From positions 62,001-126,000 of the forward strand of contig DASRND010000007.1 of the NCBI GenBank assembly GCA_035647615.1: 64,000 bases of DNA, written 5' to 3'. The translations under genes and the position numbers were made by a program. The notes beneath the pieces were generated by a model, which was given only the letters and a program-made list of their open reading frames with translations, did not search any database and was not told where the DNA came from. The DNA comes from Bacteroidales bacterium (GTDB taxonomy: Bacteria; Bacteroidota; Bacteroidia; Bacteroidales; 4484-276). This document shows positions 1 to 7,810 of the stretch, piece after piece (position 1 is the first letter of the stretch; each line of letters begins with the position of its first letter).

Positions 1-9
1 CCTCAGAAA

Positions 10-52
10 CCTTGTCATTCTGAACGCAACGAAGTGAAGTGAGGAATCTCTT
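10..52. repeat. dispersed intergenic repeat, partial copy
   Basis: The stretch beginning GTCATTCTGA and ending GAGGAATCTC has the same framework (GTCATTCTGA ... GAATCT) as the arms of the inverted-repeat element near 49609-49757. It lies just downstream of the flavodoxin-reductase-like gene. No coding potential is seen. It is probably a copy of a dispersed palindromic repeat; copy number elsewhere in the genome is unknown. Confidence 0.45.
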
Positions 53-85
53 CATTTATTTAGTACTGATTTCAAAAATCAATCC

Positions 86-757
86 TTAAAACTCTTCTTT
101 TACAATCAATTCTTTTTTGATACCCAGATTAGCCAACTGCTTTTCTACGATGTCCATCATAACCTCGGGGCCACACAGATAGATGTAGTCCTTGCGGTTT
201 GAGATGTTTTTCTTCAAAAAGCCTTCTGAAATGTATCCTTTGGCGTAAACGCCCGCTTCCTCATCCGACAGAATATTGACAAAGTTTTTACCCAACATTT
301 CTTCAAACTCGTCGCCATTGATGATATCCGATTTTCGTTTGTTAGCAAAAATGAGTTTGTTGTTTCCAATTTTATTTTTGGAACGGAGGTGCCTAAAGAT
401 GGAGATAAAGGGCGTTACCCCTGCCCCTCCGGCAATGAATGTGCCTTCACCTTTATAATTAATTGTACCCCACGCTTCACTGATGATTAGTTCATCGTCG
501 GGTTTCAGGCTGAGCAACTCGTTGGTTACACCTTTGTGATCGGGATAGGTTTTGATGGTAAATTCCAGATAATCGTCATCGGGAAGGCACGTAAATGTAA
601 ATGGCCTTACTTCACCTTCCCAGCCCTCTTTGTTGATGGCTACCTCGGCAGCCTGCCCCGGAAGGAATGTGAAACCGGGAGGTTTTTCCAACACGATTTG
701 CAACACATCATGCGTGACATGACCCACAGATTTTACTTTTAAAATGTACTTTTCCAT
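86..757 (-). CDS. flavodoxin/ferredoxin reductase-like FAD-NAD(P) oxidoreductase
   Basis: A 223-residue protein of the ferredoxin-NADP+ reductase (FNR) superfamily. The FAD-binding barrel carries RPFTFT at residues 51-56, the NAD(P)-binding half has GGAGVTP at 110-116 and CGPEVM at 195-200. It has no fused ferredoxin or globin domain, so it would need a separate electron partner. It is the last gene of a tight minus-strand run (6 bp after the DUF438 gene) that also holds a small ferredoxin and a RIC protein. I infer that it passes electrons from NAD(P)H to the ferredoxin or the di-iron proteins of this stress cluster. The family call is firm; the physiological partner is inference from context. 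Confidence 0.85.
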   Translation of the reverse strand: MEKYILKVKSVGHVTHDVLQIVLEKPPGFTFLPGQAAEVAINKEGWEGEVRPFTFTCLPDDDYLEFTIKTYPDHKGVTNELLSLKPDDELIISEAWGTINYKGEGTFIAGGAGVTPFISIFRHLRSKNKIGNNKLIFANKRKSDIINGDEFEEMLGKNFVNILSDEEAGVYAKGYISEGFLKKNISNRKDYIYLCGPEVMMDIVEKQLANLGIKKELIVKEEF

Positions 758-762
758 ATTAA

Positions 763-2352
763 TCAGGTTTTACGTTTTATTTCATCTTTGATCATCTGAA
801 TCAAATTATCGACTTCAAATCCTCCAACCTGGCTGATCATGCTGAGACTTGCCACATGTTTCATGGTGTTGAAAATAATCGGATTGTTCAGCTTGTCGTA
901 TTCGGGCGAAAGTGAAACAAGGAATTCCTTGATAAAAGGGTAGCGCTTGATGAGCGAACCCACGATAGTTTTCGGAGTTATTTCCAGCTTCTCTTCAGCT
1001 TGTGCCTCCGATATTTCTTTTATCACTTTTTTGTCGTAATCCTTGTCCCAGTTAAGCAACCGCTGGCTGCCGGTAAGGCTGCGAATGTGGGCAACCTCCT
1101 GCATCGACTCAAGGGTTCCGCGGTAGTTGCCCTCATCATCGCGCAAAGCGGTGAAAAGAATGTAAATGAACTTTTCGCCTTTATCAATCCAAAATTCAGC
1201 TTCATCCTGCTCGCCGCTTCTGAATGCTTTGATGACCGCCTCGACCATGTGCAGGCTCTCGCGCGGATGGCAGTTTTGAACCTTGCGACCAATGACTCCG
1301 GCGCTTCGAGGGAAAATCCTATGCTTGGTGTCGGTGTAAAACCTTACCTCGTCGTTTTCGTCCACAAACGACAAATCGACCTGCATGTGTTTGTAGATCA
1401 AATTTATCTGTTCCAAGGTTATCCGGCCGGTAGTTACATCGAGCATATCTCCTTTGCTGCCACCATTGCCTGCCACCCCGTGCTTTTCGAGTACTGCTTT
1501 CAAATCATCCAACAAAGTGCTGTCGACTGCGGGTGAATTTTTCCCTTGTCCGCGCTCCGTTTTCGTGGCGGTGCCTTTGTATGGCTTTGGCTTTTCAATG
1601 AGGCAATAACCAATTTCGTCGTCGCTGATGCGCATTTCTGCAAATTCTTCATCGGATAAAAGCTTGAGTGAAGTGGGATAAAGGACATCGCGCTCTTTGG
1701 ACAGAATGTCGCGCACCAAATGAATGACGTTAGGCTGAGCTTCAATAAACGATTGATCTTTGTCGGCCTGCAGCAATTCGTACGAATCTTTGATGGCATC
1801 GCGCACGCGGTCGTCGAAGGTCCACATGATTTTTGACGGTCGGTCGAATCCTTTGCGCTCCAGCGCCGAAAACAATTGGTGTTGTTTGCGGCTGAAGTGA
1901 GTGTTGATCTGGCTGAGCTGCGCATACAGTTCAAGCCATTCGTTTTTGATGAATTTGCCCTTAAGCTTTACTTCCATCTGGTGCACAACTTTCTTGATGG
2001 CCGCAGCTTCATCGGCATAGGTCTGGATGGGATGCCCCGACGGGAGATTCAATCTGTTGACCAACAAAACATCGCGGAAGACATCGATGATATCATCCAT
2101 ACCCTCCGCCATGATTTCGTCGGTAATGCCGGCATTGTACAAATGCTGTTCGCCGTAAGCAAACTCTTCGGCCGTGATGTGGTCGAAGGTTTTGTTGACC
2201 AACTCTTTGGCCTCGGCCAGTGTAAACTCCTTGTTGAAGACCTTTAGCTTGATATCAATCATTTTATCAACGCGATCGTTGTCGATATCAAGATGCTTCT
2301 TCATCTCGATGGGATTTTCATCTACATTGATATTTTTAAAAGTTTTCATCAC
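763..2352 (-). CDS. DUF438 / hemerythrin-like / PAS protein
   Basis: A 529-residue soluble protein with the architecture of DUF438 proteins. The N-terminal DUF438 region (about residues 35-110) is followed by a hemerythrin-like helical segment (around 145-215, with THFSRKQHQLF) and a PAS-like region (around 300-430, with NCHPRESLHMVEAV and FTALRDDEGNYRGTL). A short C-terminal helical region (around 460-525) resembles DUF1858. Such proteins are usually thought to bind oxygen, NO or another ligand at a di-iron or haem-like site, but their biochemical role is not settled. It lies 9 bp after the ferredoxin gene and 6 bp before the reductase, so it is probably cotranscribed with ric under Rrf2-type control. 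Domain assignment is confident, function is not. Confidence 0.8.
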   Translation of the reverse strand: MMKTFKNINVDENPIEMKKHLDIDNDRVDKMIDIKLKVFNKEFTLAEAKELVNKTFDHITAEEFAYGEQHLYNAGITDEIMAEGMDDIIDVFRDVLLVNRLNLPSGHPIQTYADEAAAIKKVVHQMEVKLKGKFIKNEWLELYAQLSQINTHFSRKQHQLFSALERKGFDRPSKIMWTFDDRVRDAIKDSYELLQADKDQSFIEAQPNVIHLVRDILSKERDVLYPTSLKLLSDEEFAEMRISDDEIGYCLIEKPKPYKGTATKTERGQGKNSPAVDSTLLDDLKAVLEKHGVAGNGGSKGDMLDVTTGRITLEQINLIYKHMQVDLSFVDENDEVRFYTDTKHRIFPRSAGVIGRKVQNCHPRESLHMVEAVIKAFRSGEQDEAEFWIDKGEKFIYILFTALRDDEGNYRGTLESMQEVAHIRSLTGSQRLLNWDKDYDKKVIKEISEAQAEEKLEITPKTIVGSLIKRYPFIKEFLVSLSPEYDKLNNPIIFNTMKHVASLSMISQVGGFEVDNLIQMIKDEIKRKT

Positions 2353-2360
2353 AATGGTTT

Positions 2361-2549
2361 CTATTCATATTTGATGACCTCTACCGGGCAGCTCTCGGCG
2401 GCTTCGATAATTTCATCCTCGTGCGGACCAAAGTCGGCACCTTCGATTACTGTTGCTTCGTCTTCCACTACAAATACTTCGGGGCAGATGCTCTCGCAAA
2501 GCCCACAGGCTGTACAACCTTCTTCGATCCATACTTTTTTAATTGCCAT
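2361..2549 (-). CDS. [4Fe-4S] ferredoxin, single cluster
   Basis: A 62-residue ferredoxin starting MAIKKVWIEEG. The motif CTACGLCESICP gives the CxxCxxC ligands and a later CP (AESCPVEVI) supplies the fourth, as in monocluster ferredoxins of the Thermotoga type. The internal ATG at 2549 is preferred over upstream starts because everything before it lies outside the ferredoxin fold and would overlap the end of ric. It sits 20 bp after ric and 9 bp before the DUF438 gene. It probably shuttles electrons between the reductase at 86-757 and the di-iron proteins of the cluster. Confidence 0.88.
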   Translation of the reverse strand: MAIKKVWIEEGCTACGLCESICPEVFVVEDEATVIEGADFGPHEDEIIEAAESCPVEVIKYE

Positions 2550-2568
2550 TTTATTTATGTTTTTAAAG

Positions 2569-3297
2569 TTAGTTAATAATAAATTCATTTTCAAGTTCGA
2601 TAGCTTTGGGAAACAGGATATTATTTTCGAGATGGATGTGCAGATGCAGATCATCTTCAAATTCCTTGAGCAGTGCATACGTTACCTTGTAGGTATTGCA
2701 GCCATCCGGCGGCACAGTGTAGTTGTTGCTCAGCGTCGAAATTTTCTTAAACCTGTCGCCTTCCGTGTCGTGCTCATGCATCATATTTTGAATGGGATTT
2801 TGCACCTTCCCAAACGGAGCCTGTGGCAAGGGTTGTCCGGCCGACTTAGCGCGCACCATCTTACCTATAAACGGGAAAAGCATCAGCTCCTCTTTTTTCA
2901 TGTGCATGGCCAACTCGCCGACAGAAATGTCGAATTCTTTTTTTATTTCAAATAATTCGGGATGCCGGTCGCCATGCGCCTGACACACTTTTTCGAGGTA
3001 TTGCTTCAAAATTGGCGATTTTTCTTCTACATACCGGTGGTGTTTTTTCTGTATGTAATCGGCCAGCAGGTCGAGCGGCCACGATTTGAAATCGACCGAG
3101 GTGCCCTGTTGATTGTTGATAATCGCGGCCAGTTTACCGGCAACCTCATCGGTATTTACCGACTTTTGCCGGCAGGCTTCGTCCACGGTTATGTTGCCAC
3201 CGCAGCAAAAGTCGATGCCAAAAGATTCGAAAACGGCTGCTGCACGATAATCCCCGGCAACTATTTCTCCAATTGTTTTTTCTTTGATATCATTCAT
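2569..3297 (-). CDS. ric: iron-sulfur cluster repair di-iron protein (RIC/ScdA/YtfE)
   Basis: A 242-residue repair-of-iron-centres protein. The N-terminal ScdA domain (DUF542) has the characteristic cysteine pair in FGIDFCCGGNIT (C31, C32). The remainder is a four-helix hemerythrin-like domain with many conserved His and Glu residues (HHRYVEE, HMKKEE, MMHEHDTEGD, HLHIHLENNILFP) that build the non-haem di-iron site. Members repair Fe-S clusters damaged by nitric oxide or oxidants. It is the first gene of the cluster after the Rrf2 regulator, with a 133-bp gap that holds a possible promoter of its own. The length is normal for the family. Confidence 0.92.
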   Translation of the reverse strand: MNDIKEKTIGEIVAGDYRAAAVFESFGIDFCCGGNITVDEACRQKSVNTDEVAGKLAAIINNQQGTSVDFKSWPLDLLADYIQKKHHRYVEEKSPILKQYLEKVCQAHGDRHPELFEIKKEFDISVGELAMHMKKEELMLFPFIGKMVRAKSAGQPLPQAPFGKVQNPIQNMMHEHDTEGDRFKKISTLSNNYTVPPDGCNTYKVTYALLKEFEDDLHLHIHLENNILFPKAIELENEFIIN

Positions 3298-3303
3298 GTT
3301 TTA

Positions 3304-3311
3304 CAAAGTTA
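3304..3311 (-). promoter_or_regulatory. possible -7 box of ric
   Basis: Read on the minus strand this is TAACTTTG, matching the Bacteroidota TAnnTTTG box. It ends only 7 bp before the ric start codon, so a transcript from it would be leaderless or nearly so. The best TTG upstream is 17 bp away, short of the usual 19-20 bp, so the call is weak. Confidence 0.3.
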
Positions 3312-3430
3312 TTTAAGAGTAACAAATTCAATATTTAAAAAGTTTAAAACCGAAAACAAACAGGCAAACAATTTTACCAACTCCATGCCTATGTTATAAA
3401 CGTGCGCATGGAGGTATTTTACCTGGGTTA

Positions 3431-3877
3431 TCATAGCACGCTTTTTCTTTTTAGATAAGTTTCGCCTTTACTTATTCCCTCTGCTAATTCGAGGATTGTG
3501 GTGGTTTCGAGCATCTGCTTCAGATCGTTTCTGATCTTTGCAAACTTATGATGCACAGGGCACGGCTGGATTTCAGAACACTCCTCCAGACCCAGTCCAC
3601 ATCCTTTGTAGATTTCGTCGCCATCGATGGCGGAAACAATCTGACTCAGTTTGAGGGTATTCAATTTGGCGGGATCAATTTCGAAACCGCCGGCAGAACC
3701 GCGCACCGAATCGATCACGTTTGCCTTTACCAGAATTTGTAAAATTTTCGCCGTAAAGGCTTCCGGCGCATTAGATGCGCTGGCGATATCTTTTAAACTC
3801 ACACGCCTGGCCTCTTTGGATTGCACGGCAATGTAAATCACCGCTTTTATCCCGTATTCGCAAGCTCTGGAAAACAT
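3431..3877 (-). CDS. Rrf2-family transcriptional regulator (NsrR/IscR-like)
   Basis: A 148-residue winged-helix regulator. The helix-turn-helix lies at about residues 27-50 and the wing at SVRGSAGGFEI (57-67). Three cysteines, C93, C100 and C106 (CGLGLEEC and QPCPVHH), match the Fe-S ligand triad of NsrR- and IscR-type sensors, which respond to NO or cluster status. Its position directly upstream of ric and the ferredoxin suggests that it controls nitrosative-stress repair. A 20-bp near-perfect palindrome overlaps its own promoter, pointing to autoregulation. NsrR-like is preferred over IscR-like because of the RIC neighbour, but the sequence alone does not decide between them. Confidence 0.88.
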   Translation of the reverse strand: MFSRACEYGIKAVIYIAVQSKEARRVSLKDIASASNAPEAFTAKILQILVKANVIDSVRGSAGGFEIDPAKLNTLKLSQIVSAIDGDEIYKGCGLGLEECSEIQPCPVHHKFAKIRNDLKQMLETTTILELAEGISKGETYLKRKSVL

Positions 3878-3911
3878 CCTTTTTTAGTTTTTACTAAATG
3901 ATTTGACAAGG

Positions 3912-3942
3912 CAAAGATAGATAACTTTTTTATATCGGACAA
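3912..3942 (-). promoter_or_regulatory. promoter of the Rrf2 regulator gene
   Basis: On the minus strand a TTG (3940-3942) is followed after exactly 20 bp by TATCTTTG (3912-3919), the Bacteroidota -33/-7 arrangement. Transcription would start near 3905, about 28 bp before the start codon. Confidence 0.6.
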
Positions 3943-3953
3943 TATTATCCGAT
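3934..3953. promoter_or_regulatory. 20-bp palindromic operator overlapping the -33 box
   Basis: The site reads ATCGGA, then an 8-bp AT-rich centre, then TCCGAT. The whole 20 bp is self-complementary except for one position pair (seventh from each end). It covers the -33 TTG of the regulator promoter, where bound repressor would block RNA polymerase. Length and symmetry suit a dimeric Rrf2 protein. The matching site was not found in front of ric. Confidence 0.6.
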
Positions 3954-3989
3954 TTAAAAGCATAAAGAATATTAAAATAGCGGAAGTTC

Positions 3990-4019
3990 TCAAAAAGTGC
4001 ATTCTAGCGCACTTTTTAT
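3990..4019 (-). terminator. rho-independent terminator after the T9SS cargo genes
   Basis: A 9-bp stem (3992-4000 with 4009-4017) built from AAAAAGTGC and GCACTTTTT with an 8-nt loop. On the minus strand it ends in a T run, so it would end transcription coming from the 4119-6128 gene pair before the Rrf2 promoter. Confidence 0.6.
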
Positions 4020-4118
4020 TGTTTGCTATCCGACACAACGATATCAGGATTTATAGTATAAAGAGGAGCCGTTTCGTGCAAACCCAAACTCCGGCTATGA
4101 ATTTTGTGAAAAGATGAA

Positions 4119-5123
4119 TTAGTTATTTACGATTATCTTTTTAGTTATCTTCGTGTCGGTGGTTTGCAGCGTAAGGAGATAAATGCCGCTTTTGAGATGA
4201 AAGTTTTTGAGTGCGAAAGATTGCTTTCCGCAACTTTGGTGGCCCTCTGAAACGATACATAGTTCTTTTCCAGCCACATCAAAAACAGCAATTTGTACCA
4301 CGGAGGGTTCATTGAGATAATACGCAAGCACCGTGTGTTGGGTAACAGGATTGGGGAAGATATTTATGGATGAAATTACTGCCGGAAAGTTTTGGAATCC
4401 GGCACCAGCCTGATGGATAACACCAACAGCATCCAAATCGAAACCTCCGGAAGCAAAAGGAGTATTCCACGGATCGTTGATTTTGTTGCCGTATTGGTCG
4501 TAGCTGGCGTACTCGTTTTGGATACATCCGACCACATCGATAATTTTGACGTGGGTAATGTGCATTACATCCAGTCCACTTTGGCCGGATAGTTCCTGCA
4601 AATCAAACGGCGTCCCGAACAAAGCCCTGTATTTGCCGGCAAGGTTGTCGATTTTTGAGGCATCCACCGAACCAAAGCTTTCTATCTGAACGGTATCCTG
4701 CGTGTAAGAAGTGGCCGGAAAACGATAATAATTCACGCCATCGGAACTCACTTCCACAAAAGCCAATTCCAGAAAGGTATCATCAAATGCGTTTTCAAAA
4801 ACGGCAAAATCCCATCCGGGACCATTGGATATCGGATTTTCAAAGGTGAGAATTGCGGAGCCTCCATCGCCTAAAGAAACCACTCCGCTGGCACCAGCAA
4901 TTCCTAAAGCCATGGAACTGTCGCCTAAGGAGGCAAATCCAAGACCCGGATTTGAAATGTCCTGGTAGCCTCTTTCAACCGTGCACCCCGTGGCCCAGGC
5001 AACAAAAACAGAACTATCACCGGCAATAGCAGTGGTACCCAATTGCCCCGCAGGTGGAGCAAATTGGGCAAAACCACTTAAACCCATTAATGATATTAAA
5101 AAAGAGAGCGTGAAATTTTGCAT
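4119..5123 (-). CDS. secreted surface protein with T9SS type A sorting domain
   Basis: A 334-residue secreted protein. It has a short signal peptide (about residues 1-19, ending GFAQ) and a large beta-rich domain with SNGPGWDFAVFENAF and GGFDLDAVGVIHQ. From about residue 250 it has the T9SS C-terminal signal, starting with INIFPNPV and ending in KITKKIIVNN. The middle domain resembles Bacteroidota proteins usually annotated only as cell-surface protein; I do not know its ligand. The start codon directly abuts the stop codon of the gene at 5124 (TAAATG), so the two are translationally coupled. The partner is a DUF4465 protein; such pairs occur in surface nutrient-capture loci. Confidence 0.8.
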   Translation of the reverse strand: MQNFTLSFLISLMGLSGFAQFAPPAGQLGTTAIAGDSSVFVAWATGCTVERGYQDISNPGLGFASLGDSSMALGIAGASGVVSLGDGGSAILTFENPISNGPGWDFAVFENAFDDTFLELAFVEVSSDGVNYYRFPATSYTQDTVQIESFGSVDASKIDNLAGKYRALFGTPFDLQELSGQSGLDVMHITHVKIIDVVGCIQNEYASYDQYGNKINDPWNTPFASGGFDLDAVGVIHQAGAGFQNFPAVISSINIFPNPVTQHTVLAYYLNEPSVVQIAVFDVAGKELCIVSEGHQSCGKQSFALKNFHLKSGIYLLTLQTTDTKITKKIIVNN

Positions 5124-6128
5124 TTATTCCTTGATCAGTTTCCTAACAATGGAGGTGCGATCTCCGCTGATGGTAACAAAATAAACACCGCCGGGATATT
5201 CATTCAGATTAAATGCAATACGTCGGGGTGAGTCTGTTGCCTTATCAATTAGTACTTGTCCGTTGATGTTGGAAAGTTTCACATGCAGATTCTTATCGGT
5301 GAGTTGCGACAAATCCACGTTTACAATCTCCGCCACCGGGTTAGGATAAATTGAAACAATGGAGTTTTCTGCAACAATATTTGGAACCGATACGCCCGCA
5401 TCCGCAGTTGTGAAGTTATCAATACAAAAGAAAGTGGGCGTATTAATCCCATAAGGTCCTGCATCGCTGGAAGAAATCACAAATTTCAAGCTATCCACAT
5501 TTCCAAGTGGAGATAAGTCGACCCATTGCCAGGTTTTTAAAATATAGTCCTGGTCGTTGTTTTCGAAGCGATAATCGGCAAGATAAAACTCAACGCTGTC
5601 GTCGGTCATCGCACCTCCGTACCATTTGCGAATAGTGAGTTTAAACCAATCAGGGTCATTGCCGGTGGAGCCGCCAAATGCTTTGGCGTAGCCATCGCCA
5701 TCTCTCATGCTTATTGCTGCAAAAGTCCCGTTGGTGATGTAACATCCCAGCATTGTCCGTCCAATGGCTGCTTCGTTAAAATTAATAACTGACCCCTGCT
5801 GTCCGACCAAATAATTAGGCGAATTGTCGTAGCCAATAGCCGGCCTTGCGCTGTACATATTGGTAAAACCTTCGGTGGTGCTATCCTGCATATTGCTGTA
5901 TGCCCAGCCACTTGCCCAATAACCGCCATATTCTGTTTCGTAATAATTGGGGAAGATGGCATTGCCACTGGTAAACGATGTTCCATGTGGTGTATCCGCA
6001 CCATCCCAATACGAATCAGGCGCAAGGGTAAGGTTTTCAAATGTAGAAATGGTTTGTGCGTCAACCGAAAAGCTTTGCGCAACAAAGATCAATGCTGCTA
6101 CTAATAATGCGTGTAAATTGTGTTTCAT
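5124..6128 (-). CDS. DUF4465 protein with T9SS type A sorting domain
   Basis: A 334-residue secreted protein. After a signal peptide (to about residue 24, SVDA) comes a DUF4465 domain with its typical features: SYWDGAD near the start, GYWASGWAYSN, then YLVGQQGS. The C-terminal T9SS signal begins at VSIYPNPVAEIVNVDL and ends RKLIKE. As I recall, some Bacteroides DUF4465 proteins (BtuH) bind cobalamin at the surface. Here no TonB receptor or recognisable B12 riboswitch adjoins, so the ligand stays open. It is the first gene of a two-gene unit with the protein at 4119-5123. Confidence 0.8.
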   Translation of the reverse strand: MKHNLHALLVAALIFVAQSFSVDAQTISTFENLTLAPDSYWDGADTPHGTSFTSGNAIFPNYYETEYGGYWASGWAYSNMQDSTTEGFTNMYSARPAIGYDNSPNYLVGQQGSVINFNEAAIGRTMLGCYITNGTFAAISMRDGDGYAKAFGGSTGNDPDWFKLTIRKWYGGAMTDDSVEFYLADYRFENNDQDYILKTWQWVDLSPLGNVDSLKFVISSSDAGPYGINTPTFFCIDNFTTADAGVSVPNIVAENSIVSIYPNPVAEIVNVDLSQLTDKNLHVKLSNINGQVLIDKATDSPRRIAFNLNEYPGGVYFVTISGDRTSIVRKLIKE

Positions 6129-6305
6129 TAAAATTTATTTGAACTGTTACTGATTTAAAGTCATCGAGCTAATTTTGACGGCAAAGTTCGCCAACTCATT
6201 CGTGACATTCCCAGAACAAGTCCTTACAACTTAAAATCTGAAACGTAAGTTTATGAGAATTTTTGTGGCGTTACCACTCACTTTTTGCGCTACGGGTTTT
6301 GCAAA

Positions 6306-7646
6306 TCAAGGAAGCAGAAGCCAGCTTGCAACGGAAAAGTAAATCAACACTCCGCTGATGTCGGCGATGGAGGTAATCAATGGCGCACTCGCTGTGGCAG
6401 GGTCCAATTTTAACTTTGTAAAGATAAAGGGCAACAGAAGGCCAAGCAGACTTCCGTTCACAACCGTCAAAACCATCGTAATGGCTACCACATAAATTAT
6501 TTCGGGCGCTCTAAAACTGGCGACAGCGGAAACGGCTACCGCCATAGTAATACCAAGCAGCAAAGCAACGAGTGCTTCTTTGCCAATAAGCTTGTACCAA
6601 TCGGATATTTTTACATCTCCGATAGCTAATGAGCGAATCATAAGGGTAGCCGACTGAGAGCCGGCATTGCCGCCGCTGTCGATGAGCAGGGGCAGAAAGA
6701 AAACCAACGAAACTACCGTCTGAATTACATGTTCGAAATGTGATAAAACCGCTCCCGAAAATACATTCATAAATACCAAAGCCACCAGCCAAACGATCCG
6801 GTTTTTGTACAAAGAGCCTATTCGCTCCGTTAATGGGTTGGCTATCGCACTCTGAAACGCACCAAATTTATGGAAGTCTTCCGTTGATTCTTCTTCCACA
6901 ACGTCCAACATATCGTCCACCGAAACAATGCCTATCAGCACGCCCTCGTCATTGACTACGGGCAGCGCCACTCGGTCGTAATCCTGGAATGTTTTAATAG
7001 CAGTTTCCTGGTCCTCCATGGCATTGAGCGCAACAAACCGGCGGTCCATCAGCTCTTCGATTTTCTGCTGCGGAGAAGCCAAAATCAACTCTTTGATCCG
7101 GATGTCATCAACCAGTTTCCATCCGTCGTCGACAATATAGATAACGTTGAGCGTCTCCGAATCCCTGCCGTATTTACGGATGTGCGCAAAGGTTTGCTCG
7201 ACTGTATCCTGGGGTTTAACGGCAACATATTCAGGAGTCATCAACCGGCCGATACTATCCTCGGGATATCCTAACAACTGAATGGCTATGCGACGCTCTT
7301 CGGGCGAAAGGACCTGAATAAGTTGCTGGGTAACCTGCCCGGGTAATTCCTCGAAAAACGCGGTTCTGTCATCCGGCTCCAGGTCGTTAAGCAAATCCGA
7401 CAGCTCCTGAGTATTTTGCGACAGCCCCTCTATGATCTGCTCCTGATTTTCGTAGGAAAGTAGCTGGAAAACTTCCTTAGCCTGCGTCCTGTTGAGTAAT
7501 CTAAAGAGAATTATCTGATCACTTTCGGATGACTCTTCAATGAGATCTGTAATTTGAATTGAATCGTATTCATTCAATGAACTCTTTAGCAATATCCACC
7601 TCTTATTTTTGATAAGCTCAGGGAATTTATCTTTGAAATCATCCAT
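6306..7646 (-). CDS. mgtE: magnesium transporter MgtE
   Basis: A 446-residue inner-membrane Mg2+ channel. The order is the family's own: an N-terminal MgtE domain of helical repeats (to about residue 130, with LEPDDRTAFFEELPG), a tandem CBS pair (about 133-255, with IGRLMTPEYVAV), and five membrane helices from about 280 onward, including the conserved GGNAGSQSATLMIRSLA. Length is normal. It is monocistronic: about 180 bp separate it from the T9SS genes downstream and about 164 bp from the sialidase gene upstream. No Mg2+ riboswitch was recognised in the upstream gap. Confidence 0.95.
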   Translation of the reverse strand: MDDFKDKFPELIKNKRWILLKSSLNEYDSIQITDLIEESSESDQIILFRLLNRTQAKEVFQLLSYENQEQIIEGLSQNTQELSDLLNDLEPDDRTAFFEELPGQVTQQLIQVLSPEERRIAIQLLGYPEDSIGRLMTPEYVAVKPQDTVEQTFAHIRKYGRDSETLNVIYIVDDGWKLVDDIRIKELILASPQQKIEELMDRRFVALNAMEDQETAIKTFQDYDRVALPVVNDEGVLIGIVSVDDMLDVVEEESTEDFHKFGAFQSAIANPLTERIGSLYKNRIVWLVALVFMNVFSGAVLSHFEHVIQTVVSLVFFLPLLIDSGGNAGSQSATLMIRSLAIGDVKISDWYKLIGKEALVALLLGITMAVAVSAVASFRAPEIIYVVAITMVLTVVNGSLLGLLLPFIFTKLKLDPATASAPLITSIADISGVLIYFSVASWLLLP

Positions 7647-7810
7647 TTCATTGTCTCCTATTTTCTAACCCGAAAAAGTATTTTTTACACCTTATTATCG
7701 CTTTGTTTTAAATTCAACATCCCATCCACCGGCTCGCGCGTTTCTTACCACCTCCTGCAATTCTTCCGGTACGCTGTTTTTAGTTGGCTGTGAATTATTT
7801 TTATAATTTT

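Noticed and set aside
6129-6305. Possible cobalamin riboswitch upstream of the DUF4465 gene
   Set aside because: The conserved B12-box and core elements of the cobalamin riboswitch are not found on the minus strand.
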